The notes: generated from the letters alone by a model not told the origin. A stretch of DNA of 64,000 nt from [Mycobacterium] fortunisiensis (GCF_019050325.1 NZ_VOMB01000014.1:32552-96551), one strand, 5' to 3'. Shown: positions 27,618-37,168, counted from the first letter of the stretch. Numbers and translations: made by a program.

Positions 27618-28511
27618 GTGCGCTTCGGCTTTCTTGTCAATGAAGTTCTGACCGGGCTTCGTCGCAACGTCACCATGACGGTGGCGATGATCCTGACCAC
27701 CGCCATCTCGATCGGGTTGTTCGGTGGCGGCCTGCTGGTGGTGCGGTTGGCCGACCAGTCCCGTGACATCTACCTCGACCGCGTCGAGAGCCAGGTGTTC
27801 CTGACCGACGACATCTCGGCCAACGACCCCACCTGTGACGGTGACGCGTGCAAAGCGCTGTACCGCAAGATCGACGACCGCGACGACGTCCGGTCACTGC
27901 GCTTCCTCAATCGTGAGCAGGCCTACGACGACGCGATCAAGAAGTTCCCGCAGTACAAGGACGTGGCCGGCAAGGACGCCTTCCCGGCGTCGTTCATCGT
28001 CAAGCTCAACGACCCGGAGAAACACGAGGCGTTCGACAAGGCGATGCAGGGTCAGCCCGGCGTGCTCAACGTGCTCAACCAGAAAGACCTGATCGACCGG
28101 TTGTTCGCGGTGCTTGACGGGCTGTCCAGCGTGGCGTTCGCGGTGGCGCTGGTGCAGGCCATCGGCGCGGTGCTGTTGATCGCCAACATGGTCCAAGTGG
28201 CCGCGTACACGCGGCGCGCCGAAATCGGCATCATGCGCCTGGTCGGGGCGTCGCGCTGGTACACCCAGCTGCCGTTCCTGGTGGAAGCGGTGATCGCGGC
28301 GCTGATCGGTGTGGTGATCGCGATCGTCGGGTTGGTCGTGGTGCGTGCGGTGTTCCTGGAGAAGGCGCTCGACCAGTTCTACAAATCGAACCTGATCGCC
28401 CGCATCGACTACGCCGACATCGTGTTCATCTCACCGCTGCTGTTCTTCGTGGGCGTGGCGATGGCGGGTGTCTCGGCGTACGTGACGCTGCGGCTGTACA
28501 TCCGAAGATGA
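27618..28511 (+). CDS. ftsX: Cell division membrane protein FtsX
   Basis: Membrane partner of FtsE. The product is 297 residues. The N-terminus has one helix (about 21-43), then an extracellular domain of about 125 residues with a Cys pair in [13 protein letters not shown], which in mycobacteria contacts the RipC hydrolase. Three C-terminal helices lie at about 170-195, 215-245 and 265-290, with the family motif [19 protein letters not shown]. The GTG start directly follows the ftsE stop. Confidence 0.96.
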   Translation: MRFGFLVNEVLTGLRRNVTMTVAMILTTAISIGLFGGGLLVVRLADQSRDIYLDRVESQVFLTDDISANDPTCDGDACKALYRKIDDRDDVRSLRFLNREQAYDDAIKKFPQYKDVAGKDAFPASFIVKLNDPEKHEAFDKAMQGQPGVLNVLNQKDLIDRLFAVLDGLSSVAFAVALVQAIGAVLLIANMVQVAAYTRRAEIGIMRLVGASRWYTQLPFLVEAVIAALIGVVIAIVGLVVVRAVFLEKALDQFYKSNLIARIDYADIVFISPLLFFVGVAMAGVSAYVTLRLYIRR

Positions 28512-29008
28512 TGATGGCGAAGAAACCCGGCAAGCCCGACAAGGCCAACAACCACGTTGTGGCCAGCAACCGCAAGGCACGGCACAACTACACGATCCTC
28601 GACGTCTACGAGGCCGGCATTGCGTTGATGGGCACCGAGGTGAAAAGCCTGCGGGAAGGCCAGGCCTCCCTGGCCGACGCGTTCGCCACCGTCGACGACG
28701 GCGAGATCTGGTTGCGCAACGTCCACATCGCCGAGTACCACCACGGCACCTGGACCAACCACGCCCCGCGCCGCAACCGCAAGCTGCTGTTGCACCGCCG
28801 GGAGATCGACAATCTGATCGGCAAGATCCGCGACGGCAATCTGACCCTGGTGCCGCTGTCGATGTACTTCACCGACGGCAAGGTCAAAGTGGAGCTGGCG
28901 CTGGCCCGCGGTAAGCAGGCCCACGACAAACGCCAGGACCTGGCCAAGCGCGACGCCGACCGGGAGATCACCCGCGAGCTCGGCCGCCGCGCCAAGGGCA
29001 TGGCCTGA
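28508..29008 (+). CDS. smpB: SsrA-binding protein SmpB
   Basis: Binds tmRNA and delivers it to stalled ribosomes. The product is up to 166 residues. The core begins [20 protein letters not shown], with [19 protein letters not shown] and the basic tail LGRRAKGMA. Three in-frame ATGs in a row (28508, 28511, 28514) make the exact start ambiguous; the first overlaps the ftsX stop. The tmRNA gene lies 181 bp downstream, so both parts of trans-translation are adjacent. Confidence 0.96.
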   Translation: MMMAKKPGKPDKANNHVVASNRKARHNYTILDVYEAGIALMGTEVKSLREGQASLADAFATVDDGEIWLRNVHIAEYHHGTWTNHAPRRNRKLLLHRREIDNLIGKIRDGNLTLVPLSMYFTDGKVKVELALARGKQAHDKRQDLAKRDADREITRELGRRAKGMA

Positions 29009-29027
29009 TCGATCTCCCCCTGCATCG

Positions 29028-29086
29028 CGAGCGTGCGCGTCTGCTGCCCGCCACTCCGTGTCGAGGCAGCATTCCGCGCACGCTCG
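29028..29086. terminator. Nested inverted repeat after smpB
   Basis: The outer arms CGAGCGTGCGCG (29028-29039) and its complement (29075-29086) pair over 12 bp. An inner pair TGCTGCC/GGCAGCA (29042-29048, 29065-29071) adds 7 bp. It probably terminates or stabilises the ftsE-ftsX-smpB transcript before the ssrA promoter. No T tract. Confidence 0.65.
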
Positions 29087-29150
29087 GCGGCCGCCAACGG
29101 GCCGAAACCGCCACGGAATAATCACCTGGCATCCGCCGTTGGGTCTGGCG

Positions 29151-29182
29151 TACCATTGACTGTCCTGCCGAGAGTCGGCAGG
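29151..29182 (+). promoter_or_regulatory. ssrA promoter -10 and leader hairpin
   Basis: TACCAT (29151-29156) fits a -10 box, with CTGGCA (29126-29131) as a weak -35. Between the likely start (about 29163) and the mature tmRNA lies a short hairpin CCTGCCGA/TCGGCAGG (29164-29182) in the precursor leader, next to the expected RNase P cut. Confidence 0.5.
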
Positions 29183-29189
29183 GATGCGA

Positions 29190-29555
29190 GGGGCTGATCG
29201 GTTTCGACTTCGCGCATCGAATCAAGGGAAGCGTGCCGGTGCAGGCAAGAGACCACCGTAAGCGTCGTTGCAACCAATTAAGCGCCGATTCCAATCAGCG
29301 CGACTACGCACTCGCTGCCTAAGCGACTGCGTGTCTGTCAGACCGGGAACGCCCTCGGCCCGGACCCTGGCATCAGCTAGAGGGACCCACCCACGGGTTC
29401 GGTCGCGGGATCCGTGGGGACATCAAACAGCGACTGGGATCGTCATCTCAGCTTGTTCGCGTGACTGAGAGATCCGAGTAGAGGCACAGCGAACTGCGCA
29501 CGGAGAAGCCTCGAGGAAGTGCCGTAGGACCCGGGTTCAATTCCCGGCAGCTCCA
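29190..29555 (+). ncRNA. ssrA: Transfer-messenger RNA (tmRNA)
   Basis: Rescues stalled ribosomes with SmpB. The 5' end GGGGCTGATCGG and the 3' end CAGCTCCA pair as the tRNA-like acceptor, and the T arm reads GGGTTCAATTCCC. CCA is not encoded. The tag frame at 29284-29322 reads (A)DSNQRDYALAA then TAA; mycobacterial tags end in DYALAA. Length is about 366 nt before CCA addition, as in M. tuberculosis. It is followed by a strong intrinsic terminator. Confidence 0.97.
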
Positions 29556-29567
29556 CTGAGAAAGATG

Positions 29568-29603
29568 CAGGTCAGGGACGAGTTCCCTGACCTGTTTTCT
29601 TTT
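29568..29603 (+). terminator. Intrinsic terminator of ssrA
   Basis: The 11-bp perfect stem CAGGTCAGGGA / TCCCTGACCTG with a 5-nt loop is followed by TTTTCTTTT. It is 12 bp after the tmRNA end. This is the most classical rho-independent terminator in the window. Confidence 0.93.
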
Positions 29604-29690
29604 GCCGTCAATATTTCGCCGCGGCCGGGCAGCCACGTATCTGCAGACGCATGAGGTCCACTCCGCCTGGTTACGGGTTAGATTGGGGCA

Positions 29691-30593
29691 ATGTTCTCTC
29701 GCCGCAAACGTGGCCCTCGGCAGGGCAGTGCGCGGTCAAGTGGTCGCTGGGTCGGGCTTGGCGCTACTGCACTTCTCGCCGCGGGCAGCCTGCTCGCCAT
29801 TCCAAGCGCACCGGTGGCGTTCGCCGCCGACTGCTCCGACGCCGAGGTCGTCTTCGCCCGCGGCACCGATGAGCCACCCGGTCTCGGCCGGGTCGGCGAT
29901 GCCTTCGTCGATTCGTTGCGCAAGCAGGCCGCCGGCCTGGACATCGCCACTTACGGGGTGAACTACAAGGCCAGCAAGCTGCAGCTGCACGGCGGTGACG
30001 GCGCCAAAGACGCGATCTCGCACATCAAGTCCACGTTGTCCTCGTGCCCCGACACCCAGATCGTGCTCGGCGGCTATTCGCAGGGCGCGAGCGTGATCAA
30101 CATCGTGGCCGGTAACCCACTGGGTGGGATCACGTGGGGCGATTCGCTCCCGGCCGAGTATGCCGACAACGTCGCGGCGATCACCACGTTCGGCGACGTG
30201 GGCACCCGCACCAAGCAAACGATAGCGACCCAGAGCGCACTGTTCGGGTCCAAGGCGATCGACCTCTGTAACCCGATGGATCCGATCTGTCACGAGGGCC
30301 AGGGCAACGAATGGAGCGGCCACACCGAGGGCTATGTCCCGGTGTACACCACTCAGGCGGCGGCTTTCGCCGCGGCCAAGCTGCTGGCCGGGTCGGGGCA
30401 GACGCTGCCGGGTTACGGTCCGGTGCCCGGCTACGGGCCGGCACCCGGCTACGGCCCGGATACCTCGCTGCCAGGCCCGCCGTCGGAGTACGGTCCGGAG
30501 CCCGGATATGGCCTGCAGCCCCCTGGGGCGGCCCCGACGATCGTTCCTCCGGTCTCGTCAGCTGAAGTCGGTTTGGTGTCGGCGGTTCACTGA
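29691..30593 (+). CDS. Secreted cutinase-like esterase (Culp family) with a repeat tail
   Basis: Serine esterase of the cutinase family, secreted to the envelope. The product is 300 residues. The signal peptide ends VAFA-AD (cut after about 45). Catalytic residues are Ser130 in GGYSQGAS, Asp197 in NPMDPICH and His211 in WSGHTEGY. Cysteines 48/119 and 193/200 sit where the family has disulfides. After the fold, from about residue 235, the tail has four PGYGP-like repeats rich in Pro, Gly and Tyr, not needed for catalysis and perhaps wall-binding. Confidence 0.92.
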   Translation: MFSRRKRGPRQGSARSSGRWVGLGATALLAAGSLLAIPSAPVAFAADCSDAEVVFARGTDEPPGLGRVGDAFVDSLRKQAAGLDIATYGVNYKASKLQLHGGDGAKDAISHIKSTLSSCPDTQIVLGGYSQGASVINIVAGNPLGGITWGDSLPAEYADNVAAITTFGDVGTRTKQTIATQSALFGSKAIDLCNPMDPICHEGQGNEWSGHTEGYVPVYTTQAAAFAAAKLLAGSGQTLPGYGPVPGYGPAPGYGPDTSLPGPPSEYGPEPGYGLQPPGAAPTIVPPVSSAEVGLVSAVH

Positions 30594-30606
30594 CGAGGCC
30601 CCATCG

Positions 30607-31314
30607 ATGTTCTTTGCGCAACGTGAGTTCGTGGCGTACGGCCCATCGCATCTGGTGGTGTTGGCGGTATTCGTCACGGGTGCGGCGCTGTTGGTCCTCA
30701 TCGGCCGGCGGCAGACCGAGGCGCAGGCTCGAATCTTGAGCCGGGCCTTGGCGATTGCGCTCATCGCGGCGTTCGTCGTGGCGCTGTTCTACAAGTGGAC
30801 CAAACCCAGCATCGACACCTCGATACCCCTGCAGTTGTGCGACCTCGCGGAACTGGTTGCGGCGTATGCCTTGTGGTCGCAACGACATTGGGCGTTCGTG
30901 CTCACCTACTTCTGGGGCCTGTTGCTGAGCTCGCAGGCGTTGCTCACGCCGGACATCGGTACGCCCGCCGAAGGTGCTCCGGATTTTCCCCATCACCTGT
31001 TCGTCACGTTCTTCACGCTGCACGTGCTCGTGGTGTGGTCGGCGGTCTATCTGACCTGGGGGCGCGGAATGCGGCCGCGGTGGCGTGACTACCGCTTCGC
31101 GGTCGTCACGACGCTGGGCTGGGTGGGGTTCACCCTCGTCTTCAACGCCGTGGCGGGAACCAACTACGGATACCTCAACCGCAAGCCGCCCACCGCGTCG
31201 GTGCTGGACGCGTTGGGCCCGTGGCCGGTCTATCTGCTGGCCGAAATCGTGATCGTCATCGTCGTGTGGGCGTTGATGACGTGGCCTTGGCAACGACGCG
31301 CTGTCCAGCTGTGA
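30607..31314 (+). CDS. TIGR02206/YwaF family membrane protein
   Basis: The product is 235 residues with about six or seven transmembrane helices. It begins MFFAQREFVAYGPSHLVVL; the conserved pairs are PLQLCDLAELVAAYALW, the acidic loop TPDIGTPAEGAPDFPHH, and the NAVAGTNYGYLNRKPPTAS motif near the C-terminus. These features fit the YwaF family, whose biochemical role is not known. The ATG at 30607 lies 13 bp after the cutinase stop, so the two may be co-transcribed. Confidence 0.82.
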   Translation: MFFAQREFVAYGPSHLVVLAVFVTGAALLVLIGRRQTEAQARILSRALAIALIAAFVVALFYKWTKPSIDTSIPLQLCDLAELVAAYALWSQRHWAFVLTYFWGLLLSSQALLTPDIGTPAEGAPDFPHHLFVTFFTLHVLVVWSAVYLTWGRGMRPRWRDYRFAVVTTLGWVGFTLVFNAVAGTNYGYLNRKPPTASVLDALGPWPVYLLAEIVIVIVVWALMTWPWQRRAVQL

Positions 31315-31345
31315 AAATGCTGTCAGCGGGCGCGTAAATCAGTTA

Positions 31346-31404
31346 TTGACACCCAACACTTTGACGGGCTACGTATATTACGCGCGACGGCAATTTTGTA
31401 TCGT
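31346..31404 (+). promoter_or_regulatory. Promoter-like elements upstream of mmpL
   Basis: TTGACA (31346-31351), TTGACG (31361-31366), TATATT (31374-31379) and TATCGT (31399-31404) all lie in this AT-richer stretch, but no pair has ideal 17-18 bp spacing. An 8-bp inverted repeat GCGCGTAA/TTACGCGC (31330-31337, 31378-31385) may be a regulator site. Confidence 0.35.
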
Positions 31405-31453
31405 CTGCGACCTGTCCCACGGGGCGACAGTGGCCTGATCGAAGGGGCGGGTT

Positions 31454-34321
31454 GTGCAGACCAAGCACGGCGGTATCGCGCGGTTCATCCATGCCATGGC
31501 GGTGCCGATCCTGCTCGGCTGGGTAGCCCTGACGGTCCTGACGAACGTCCTCGTGCCGCCGTTGGAGAAGGTCGGCGAGGAGAACACCGTCGGGTTGAGC
31601 GCCAAGGACGCGCCGGCGATGATCGCCATGCGCAAGATCGGCAGCAACTTCCAGGAATTCGATTCCGACAGCAATGCGATGGTGGTGTTGGAGGGGGAGC
31701 AGCCCCTGGGCGACGACGCCCACCACTACTACGACGGCATCGTCGACCAGCTTGAGGCCGACGCCACCCACGTGCAGCACGTGGCCGACTTCTGGGGCGA
31801 CCCGCTGACCGCCTCGGGTGCGCAGAGCAACGACGGGAAGTCGGCCTACGTCCAGGTCTACCTGCGCGGCAACCAGGGTGAGACGCTGGCCAACGAGTCG
31901 GTGGCCGCGGTACGGGACATCATCGGGCAGTCCGCCCCGCCGCCGGGGGTCAAGGTGTTCGTCACCGGCGGGGCGCCGCTGGTTTCCGACCAGCACCACG
32001 CCGGCGACAAGAGCGTCGCCCGGGTCACCGCGGTCACGCTCGTGGTGATCGCGGTGATGCTGCTGTTGGTCTATCGCTCGGTGGGCACCATGATCCTGGT
32101 GCTGCTCATGGTGTTCCTGGAACTCGGGGCGGCGCGGGGCATCGTGGCGTTCCTGGCCCACAGCGGGATCATCGGGTTGTCGACGTTCGCGGTGAACCTG
32201 CTGACCCTGATGGTGATCGCTGCCGGGACCGATTACGCCATCTTCGCGATCGGGCGCTATCAAGAGGCGCGCGGTGCCGGTGAGGACCGAGAAGCCGCCT
32301 ATTACACCATGTTCGGCGGGACGGCCCACGTGGTGCTGGGATCGGGTATGACGATCGCCGGCGCGATGCTGTGTCTCAGCCTCACCCGGCTGCCGTATTT
32401 CCAGACCATGGGTGTGCCGTGCGCGGTGGGCACCTTCGTCGCGGTGGTGGCCGCGCTGACGATGGGCCCGGCGGTCATCGTCATCGGGAGCCGGTTCGGC
32501 CGGTTCGAGCCCAAGCGCAGCATCCGCTCGCGTGGCTGGCGCCGGATCGGCATCGCGGTGGTGCGCTGGCCCGTGCCGATTCTGGCCGCGACGCTGGGTC
32601 TGGCGCTCATCGGGCTGCTGACGTTGCCGGGCTACAAGACCAATTACGACGCGCGCAAGTACCTGCCGTCGGACCTGCCGGCCACCGTCGGATATACCGC
32701 TGCCGAACGACATTTCAGTGCCGCACGGATGAATCCCGAACTGCTGATGGTCGAGACCGATCATGATCTGCGCAACCCGGCCGACTTTCTCGTCATCGAC
32801 AAGATCGCCAAGGGCATCGTGCGGGTGCCCGGGGTGTCCCGGGTCCAGGCGATCACCCGGCCCAACGGCCGCCCGATCGAGCACACGTCGATCCCGTTCC
32901 TGCTCAGCCGGCAGGGCACGCTCAACACGATGAACCGGAAGTACCAGCAGGATCGGATGGACGACATGCTGGTCCAGGCCGCGGACATGCAGACCACCAT
33001 CGACACGATGGAGCGGATGTCGCAGCTGACCCAGCAGATGGCCGACACCACGCACTCGATGGTCACCAAGACCAAGACGATGGCCCTCGACATCGGCGAA
33101 TTACGGGCCAACATCGCCGATTTCGACGATTTCCTGCGGCCGATCCGCAACTACCTCTATTGGGAGCCGCACTGTTCTGCGGTCCCGCTGTGCTGGTCGC
33201 TCCGCTCGATCTTCGACACCCTCGACGGCATCGACACCATGACCGACGATGTTCAGGAACTGGTGCCCGAGTTGGAGCGGCTTGACACCTTGATGCCGCA
33301 GTTGGTGGTGTTGCTGCCCGCGCAGATCGAGACCATGAAGTCGATGAAGACGATGATGCTGACTCAGCGTGCCACGCAGGCCGGGCAGCAGGATCAGATG
33401 GCTGCGATGCAGGAGAATTCGACGGCCATGGGCAAGGCGTTCGACGAGGCCCGCAACGACGATACGTTCTACCTTCCGCCAGAAGCCTTCGACAACAAGG
33501 ACTTCAAGCGAGGGATGAAAAACTTCATCTCGCCGGACGGAAAGTCGGTGCGGTTCATCATCAGCCACGAAGGTGATCCCGCGACGCCCGAGGGTGTCGA
33601 CCATGTGGACCCGATCAAGCTGGCCGCCAAGGAAGCGCTCAAGGGCACACCGCTGGAAGGCTCCAGGATCTATCTGGCCGGAACCGCGGCGACGTACAAG
33701 GACATGCGCGACGGGTCGTTCTACGACCTCATCATCGCCGGAATCGCCGCGGTGTCACTGATTTTCATCATCATGCTGCTGATCACCCGCAGTATGGTGG
33801 CCGCGGCGGTGATCGTCGGAACGGTGCTGCTGTCCCTCGGCGCCTCTTTCGGCCTGTCGGTGCTGCTCTGGCAACATCTCCTGGGGCTGGAGTTGCACTG
33901 GATGGTGCTGGCGATGTCGGTCATCCTGCTACTGGCCGTGGGTTCCGACTACAACCTGCTGCTGGTGTCGCGGTTCAAGGAAGAACTGCACGGTGGGCTC
34001 AAGACCGGCATCATCCGTGCGATGGCCGGGACTGGTTCGGTGGTGACGTCGGCGGGCCTGGTGTTCGCGTTCACCATGGCGTCTTTCGCGTTCAGCGACC
34101 TCAAGGTGATGTCACAGGTGGGCACCACCATTGCACTGGGCCTGCTGTTCGACACCTTGATCGTGCGCTCGTTCATGACACCGGCGATCGCGGCGCTGTT
34201 GGGCCGGTGGTTCTGGTGGCCGCAGGTCATCCAGTCGGCGGCATCCAAGCGGCGCCTGGCCGCGCTGCAGGCCCCCACATACAAAGCGTCTGCACAGCCC
34301 CCACTTAATAAGCAGACCTAA
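31454..34321 (+). CDS. MmpL family RND lipid transporter
   Basis: Proton-driven exporter of lipids, siderophores or glycolipids. The product is 955 residues, the usual MmpL length. There are twelve transmembrane helices in two halves. The proton-relay pairs are visible in [16 protein letters not shown] (about residue 259) and [15 protein letters not shown] (about 830). The second periplasmic domain has a long coiled-coil insertion (about 490-680) with a Cys pair in [17 protein letters not shown], typical of the MmpL4/MmpL5 group. Such members usually have an MmpS partner gene, and none is present here. GTG start at 31454. Confidence 0.93.
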   Translation: MQTKHGGIARFIHAMAVPILLGWVALTVLTNVLVPPLEKVGEENTVGLSAKDAPAMIAMRKIGSNFQEFDSDSNAMVVLEGEQPLGDDAHHYYDGIVDQLEADATHVQHVADFWGDPLTASGAQSNDGKSAYVQVYLRGNQGETLANESVAAVRDIIGQSAPPPGVKVFVTGGAPLVSDQHHAGDKSVARVTAVTLVVIAVMLLLVYRSVGTMILVLLMVFLELGAARGIVAFLAHSGIIGLSTFAVNLLTLMVIAAGTDYAIFAIGRYQEARGAGEDREAAYYTMFGGTAHVVLGSGMTIAGAMLCLSLTRLPYFQTMGVPCAVGTFVAVVAALTMGPAVIVIGSRFGRFEPKRSIRSRGWRRIGIAVVRWPVPILAATLGLALIGLLTLPGYKTNYDARKYLPSDLPATVGYTAAERHFSAARMNPELLMVETDHDLRNPADFLVIDKIAKGIVRVPGVSRVQAITRPNGRPIEHTSIPFLLSRQGTLNTMNRKYQQDRMDDMLVQAADMQTTIDTMERMSQLTQQMADTTHSMVTKTKTMALDIGELRANIADFDDFLRPIRNYLYWEPHCSAVPLCWSLRSIFDTLDGIDTMTDDVQELVPELERLDTLMPQLVVLLPAQIETMKSMKTMMLTQRATQAGQQDQMAAMQENSTAMGKAFDEARNDDTFYLPPEAFDNKDFKRGMKNFISPDGKSVRFIISHEGDPATPEGVDHVDPIKLAAKEALKGTPLEGSRIYLAGTAATYKDMRDGSFYDLIIAGIAAVSLIFIIMLLITRSMVAAAVIVGTVLLSLGASFGLSVLLWQHLLGLELHWMVLAMSVILLLAVGSDYNLLLVSRFKEELHGGLKTGIIRAMAGTGSVVTSAGLVFAFTMASFAFSDLKVMSQVGTTIALGLLFDTLIVRSFMTPAIAALLGRWFWWPQVIQSAASKRRLAALQAPTYKASAQPPLNKQT

Positions 34322-34416
34322 CATAATCGGTGGAAGTCGGAAAACCCGCTTCCGCTGACTGTTGACCGACGGGGCGATCCGCAGTCGAGTTCTGCAAGTC
34401 AAGAGGGGTTTCGAAG

Positions 34417-34692
34417 ATGTTGAAGTCCATCGCTATCAGCGCCGCAGCGGCCGGAGCACTCGGGCTGGCGGCGCTCGGTATCGGCGCCGGCGTTGCCAAC
34501 GCCGCACCGGCGCAGATCACCGGACCGGGTGTCGGCTGGGCCCAGCACCCTGGCTGGGGCCACGGCCACTGGGGCGGCCCGCCGCCGCCGCCACCGCCGC
34601 CGGTGTACGGAGGCGCCGGTTGGTATGGCGGATACGGTCCGCCCTCGGTCTGCGCCACCGGGCCGTTCCGGCTGGTCCAGGTCTGTAGCTGA
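34417..34692 (+). CDS. Small secreted Gly/Pro/His-rich protein
   Basis: The product is 91 residues. The signal peptide MLKSIAISAAAAGALGLAAL ends VANA-AP (cut after about 29). The mature part has WAQHPGWGHGHWGG, then an eight-proline run and GGAGWYGGYGPP, and ends with two cysteines (SVCATGPFRLVQVCS). No enzyme motif. The His/Gly/Trp run could bind metal; this is speculation. A ribosome-binding site AAGAGGGG precedes the ATG. It lies 95 bp after mmpL and before a strong terminator. Confidence 0.82.
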   Translation: MLKSIAISAAAAGALGLAALGIGAGVANAAPAQITGPGVGWAQHPGWGHGHWGGPPPPPPPPVYGGAGWYGGYGPPSVCATGPFRLVQVCS

Positions 34693-34713
34693 ATCCGACC
34701 ACCGAAGGCAAGA

Positions 34714-34759
34714 GAAACTGCCCATGTGCGAGCGGATGCGCTCGCACATGGGCAGTTTC
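34714..34759. terminator. Perfect 21-bp hairpin between convergent small genes
   Basis: The arms 34714-34734 and 34739-34759 are exact reverse complements around a 4-nt loop (outer GAAACTGCCC, inner GCGAGCG). It lies between the secreted peptide gene (plus) and a 34-codon gene (minus), so it can end both transcripts. No T tract. Confidence 0.85.
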
Positions 34760-34766
34760 GTTTCGG

Positions 34767-34871
34767 CTACTTCTTGTTGCCGCCAGGTCGCGGCGGTGGC
34801 GGCGGCTTGGCCTTGGTGGTCGGCTCGAACTTGCCGCCCTTTTTCGGATCGAATGTACCGGCTCCTGCCAT
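34767..34871 (-). CDS. Micro-protein of 34 residues, basic and proline-rich
   Basis: A short gene missed by usual length limits. The product starts MAGAGTFDPKKGGKFEP, continues TTKAKPPPPPRPGG and ends NKK. It has no signal peptide or membrane helix. Evidence that it is real: a strong ribosome-binding site GAGAGGG at proper spacing before the ATG (34871), a tail that stops 8 bp short of a bidirectional terminator, and a composition unlike a random GC-rich frame. Function unknown; net positive charge suggests nucleic acid or ribosome contact. Confidence 0.7.
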   Translation of the reverse strand: MAGAGTFDPKKGGKFEPTTKAKPPPPPRPGGNKK

Positions 34872-35057
34872 GGTGATCCCTCTCGCTCGTTTCGATAGTT
34901 CCACCACCACCCACCGTAGCGAGGATCGCGAGACGAGGCTCGCGCACGGTGATGAACAGCACAGATGCTGCAGCCGACGCGCCGTGTCGGTTGCGACACG
35001 GTCACGGGACGGTACCTTTCAATGCATCATTGGTCACATCGACAACATTGATCACTA

Positions 35058-35082
35058 ACGTCACATCAGCCAACTGTGACGT
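35058..35082. promoter_or_regulatory. Inverted repeat upstream of the DUF4185 gene
   Basis: ACGTCACA (35058-35065) and TGTGACGT (35075-35082) form an 8-bp inverted repeat with 9 bp between. It ends 33 bp before the ATG at 35116. The TGTGA/TCACA words resemble Crp-family sites, so a cAMP-receptor-type regulator is possible. The surrounding 244-bp gap 34872-35115 has no other gene. Confidence 0.5.
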
Positions 35083-35115
35083 CATGTCGACGTCCCTGTA
35101 TTGGGAAGGTGTGAC

Positions 35116-36543
35116 ATGTCGCGACATCCTCGAGGTGCTTCGACGATGGCCGCGGCGGCCGCAATCGGACTCGTCGTCGCCGTTGTGGTGGCGCCGCCGG
35201 CAGCTGCCGAACCGTGCGAAGGCGCCGCCGCGGCGGCTCAACCCCTCCCGAACCAGGCTTTTCAGCTTCCCAAGCCGTCCCGGATCGCCCCGTTCAACCG
35301 CCCACTCGGGCACAAGCCCGTCGGCGCCAACGACTCGGCCCCGCTACCCAAACTCGGCCAGCTGCCGTTGGCCCTGCTCAAGGCGTTGATCCCGAACACC
35401 GGGCAGGTCAGGCAGAAAGCCGCAGTCGTGCCGGCGCCCAATCCCGGTGGCGGCCAACCTGTCCCGAACGTCGCGCAGCCGGCACCGGCTCCCGCTCCGG
35501 CACCTGCGGCGGCCCAGCCGGCCCCCGCGCAGCCACCGGGCACGTCCATCGTGGGGTGGGTGACCGGCCCGGACAGTCCCAACCAGACCATCAAACGTTT
35601 CGCCATCACCGGAACCGATCTGGGCATCATGTGGGACAACGGGGACCCGGCCAACCGTCAGGTGCTGATGGCCTTCGGTGACACCAACGGCTACTGCGGC
35701 ATCCCGGGCAAGCAGTGGCGGTACAACGCGTTGTTCCGCAGCCAGGACGGCTCGCTGTCGAAGACCGTCGCGGTGCCCGACGGCGTGGTGGCCAACAAAT
35801 ATTCCGGCTCTCCGGTGTGGCGCCAGGGCATTTCCAAACAGATCATCAACAGCATCGGGCGCGCACCGGAAGAGACGGGCATCATTCCGACCGCGGGAAT
35901 CGCGGTGGGGCGCAACCAGTATCTGAACTTCATGTCGATCCGGAACTGGGACAGCCCGGGAGCGTGGAGCACCAACTTCTCGGCCATCGCGATGTCGCCG
36001 GACAACGGGGAGAACTGGGGGGTGTACCCCGGGACGATCCGTCCGCCCAGCGGAGGTAACGAGAATTTCCAGATGGGCGCGTTCCTCAAACCGGGCCCCG
36101 GCGATCCCTACATCTACACGTTCGGCACTCCGAACGGGCGCGGCGGATCGGCCTACCTCGCCCGGGTGGCACCGGGTCTCATTCCGGATCTCACCAAATA
36201 CGAGTACTGGAACGCCGACAACAACGCCTGGGTGCCGGGCAATCCGGCGGCGGCGACACCGGTGATCCCGGGGCCGGTGAGTGAAATGTCGGCGCAGTAC
36301 AACACCTACCTCAAGCAGTACCTGGTGCTCTATGGCAACGGGGCCAACGACGTCGTGATGCGCACCGCGCCGGCGCCACAGGGACCGTGGGGCCCGGAGC
36401 AGCTGATCGTGCCGTCGTCGCAGATCCCGGGGGGTATCTACGCGCCGTATCTGCATCCGTGGTCCACCGGCAAGGAGCTGTACTACAACCTGTCGCTGTG
36501 GTCGGCCTACAACGTCATGCTGATGAAGACGGTGCTGCCCTGA
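35116..36543 (+). CDS. Secreted DUF4185 protein (putative endo-D-arabinanase family)
   Basis: The product is 475 residues. The signal peptide (SRHPRGASTMAAAAAIGLVV) ends near PAAA-EP. A Pro/Ala-rich linker to about residue 150 precedes the DUF4185 domain, which opens SIVGWVTGPDSPNQTIKRFA and has ITGTDLGIMWDNGDPANRQ and LMAFGDTNGYCG. The five-bladed-propeller-like repeats follow (NYLNFMSIRNWD-type strands). DUF4185 includes endo-D-arabinofuranases (GH183) that cut mycobacterial arabinan; membership is my reading, activity is inferred. Its last 29 bp overlap the tail of the convergent TetR gene. Confidence 0.82.
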   Translation: MSRHPRGASTMAAAAAIGLVVAVVVAPPAAAEPCEGAAAAAQPLPNQAFQLPKPSRIAPFNRPLGHKPVGANDSAPLPKLGQLPLALLKALIPNTGQVRQKAAVVPAPNPGGGQPVPNVAQPAPAPAPAPAAAQPAPAQPPGTSIVGWVTGPDSPNQTIKRFAITGTDLGIMWDNGDPANRQVLMAFGDTNGYCGIPGKQWRYNALFRSQDGSLSKTVAVPDGVVANKYSGSPVWRQGISKQIINSIGRAPEETGIIPTAGIAVGRNQYLNFMSIRNWDSPGAWSTNFSAIAMSPDNGENWGVYPGTIRPPSGGNENFQMGAFLKPGPGDPYIYTFGTPNGRGGSAYLARVAPGLIPDLTKYEYWNADNNAWVPGNPAAATPVIPGPVSEMSAQYNTYLKQYLVLYGNGANDVVMRTAPAPQGPWGPEQLIVPSSQIPGGIYAPYLHPWSTGKELYYNLSLWSAYNVMLMKTVLP

Positions 36544-37168
36544 CCTGTTCTTCGAGCTCGTGCAGCGACGCCAGCAGCGACTCGAGCCCGTATTCGAACA
36601 CCGCGTCGTAGTCGGTGGGGGACTGCAGCGCGGCCACGAGTTCCTGATCGGGCCAGTCGGCGGTCCACAGGGTCGGGTCCTCCTCCTGATGTTGGGGACC
36701 GCGGACGGCCGAAAACTGCATCACCGCAGAGGAGATCACGTGCACCTGGATGGCGCGCAGCACCAGTGCGGCCTGGGTCCCGGTGATGCCGAGCGCGGCG
36801 AGCTCGGCGGCAAGGCGCTGTTGCACCGGTAGGAACAACGTCGGGGTCCGGTCCCGTTCGTGGGCGATCGCCAGCAGATGCTGGCGCCGGATCAGCAGGC
36901 TGCGCTGGTTGCGGGCCAGCGCGGCGATCCGCTCGGCCGCGCCGGCCCCGTGCACGGGCAGCCCGTCCATCTCGGCCAGCAGCCGGTCGACCAGGCTGTC
37001 GAAGAGCGCATCGCGGCCGCCCACGTGCCAGTAGATGGAGGTGGCGGCCACCCCGATGCGCTCGGCGAGCGCGCGCATTGAAAACGCCTCCACCCCACGT
37101 GTTTCGATGAGGATTGCGGCCGCGTCGAGGATGCTCTCGGCGTCGACGGCCTTCGGCTTCGGGCTCAT
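36515..37168 (-). CDS. TetR family regulator of the Rieske oxygenase unit
   Basis: The product is 217 residues. The helix-turn-helix is ILDAAAILIETRGVEAFSMR followed by ALAERIGVAATSIYWHVGGR. The C-terminal half has the fold of TetR_C-type ligand domains. The ATG at 37168 overlaps the upstream Rieske gene stop by 4 bp, so regulator and enzyme are co-expressed. It probably binds the TGTAAC-GGT-GTTACA palindrome at 38542. Its 3' end overlaps the DUF4185 gene by 29 bp on the other strand. Confidence 0.9.
   Translation of the reverse strand: MSPKPKAVDAESILDAAAILIETRGVEAFSMRALAERIGVAATSIYWHVGGRDALFDSLVDRLLAEMDGLPVHGAGAAERIAALARNQRSLLIRRQHLLAIAHERDRTPTLFLPVQQRLAAELAALGITGTQAALVLRAIQVHVISSAVMQFSAVRGPQHQEEDPTLWTADWPDQELVAALQSPTDYDAVFEYGLESLLASLHELEEQVRAAPSSSA

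Noticed and set aside
29448..29636. Minus-strand frame reading CRELNPGPTALPRG
   Set aside because: Antisense of the tmRNA 3' end; a known annotation artefact.
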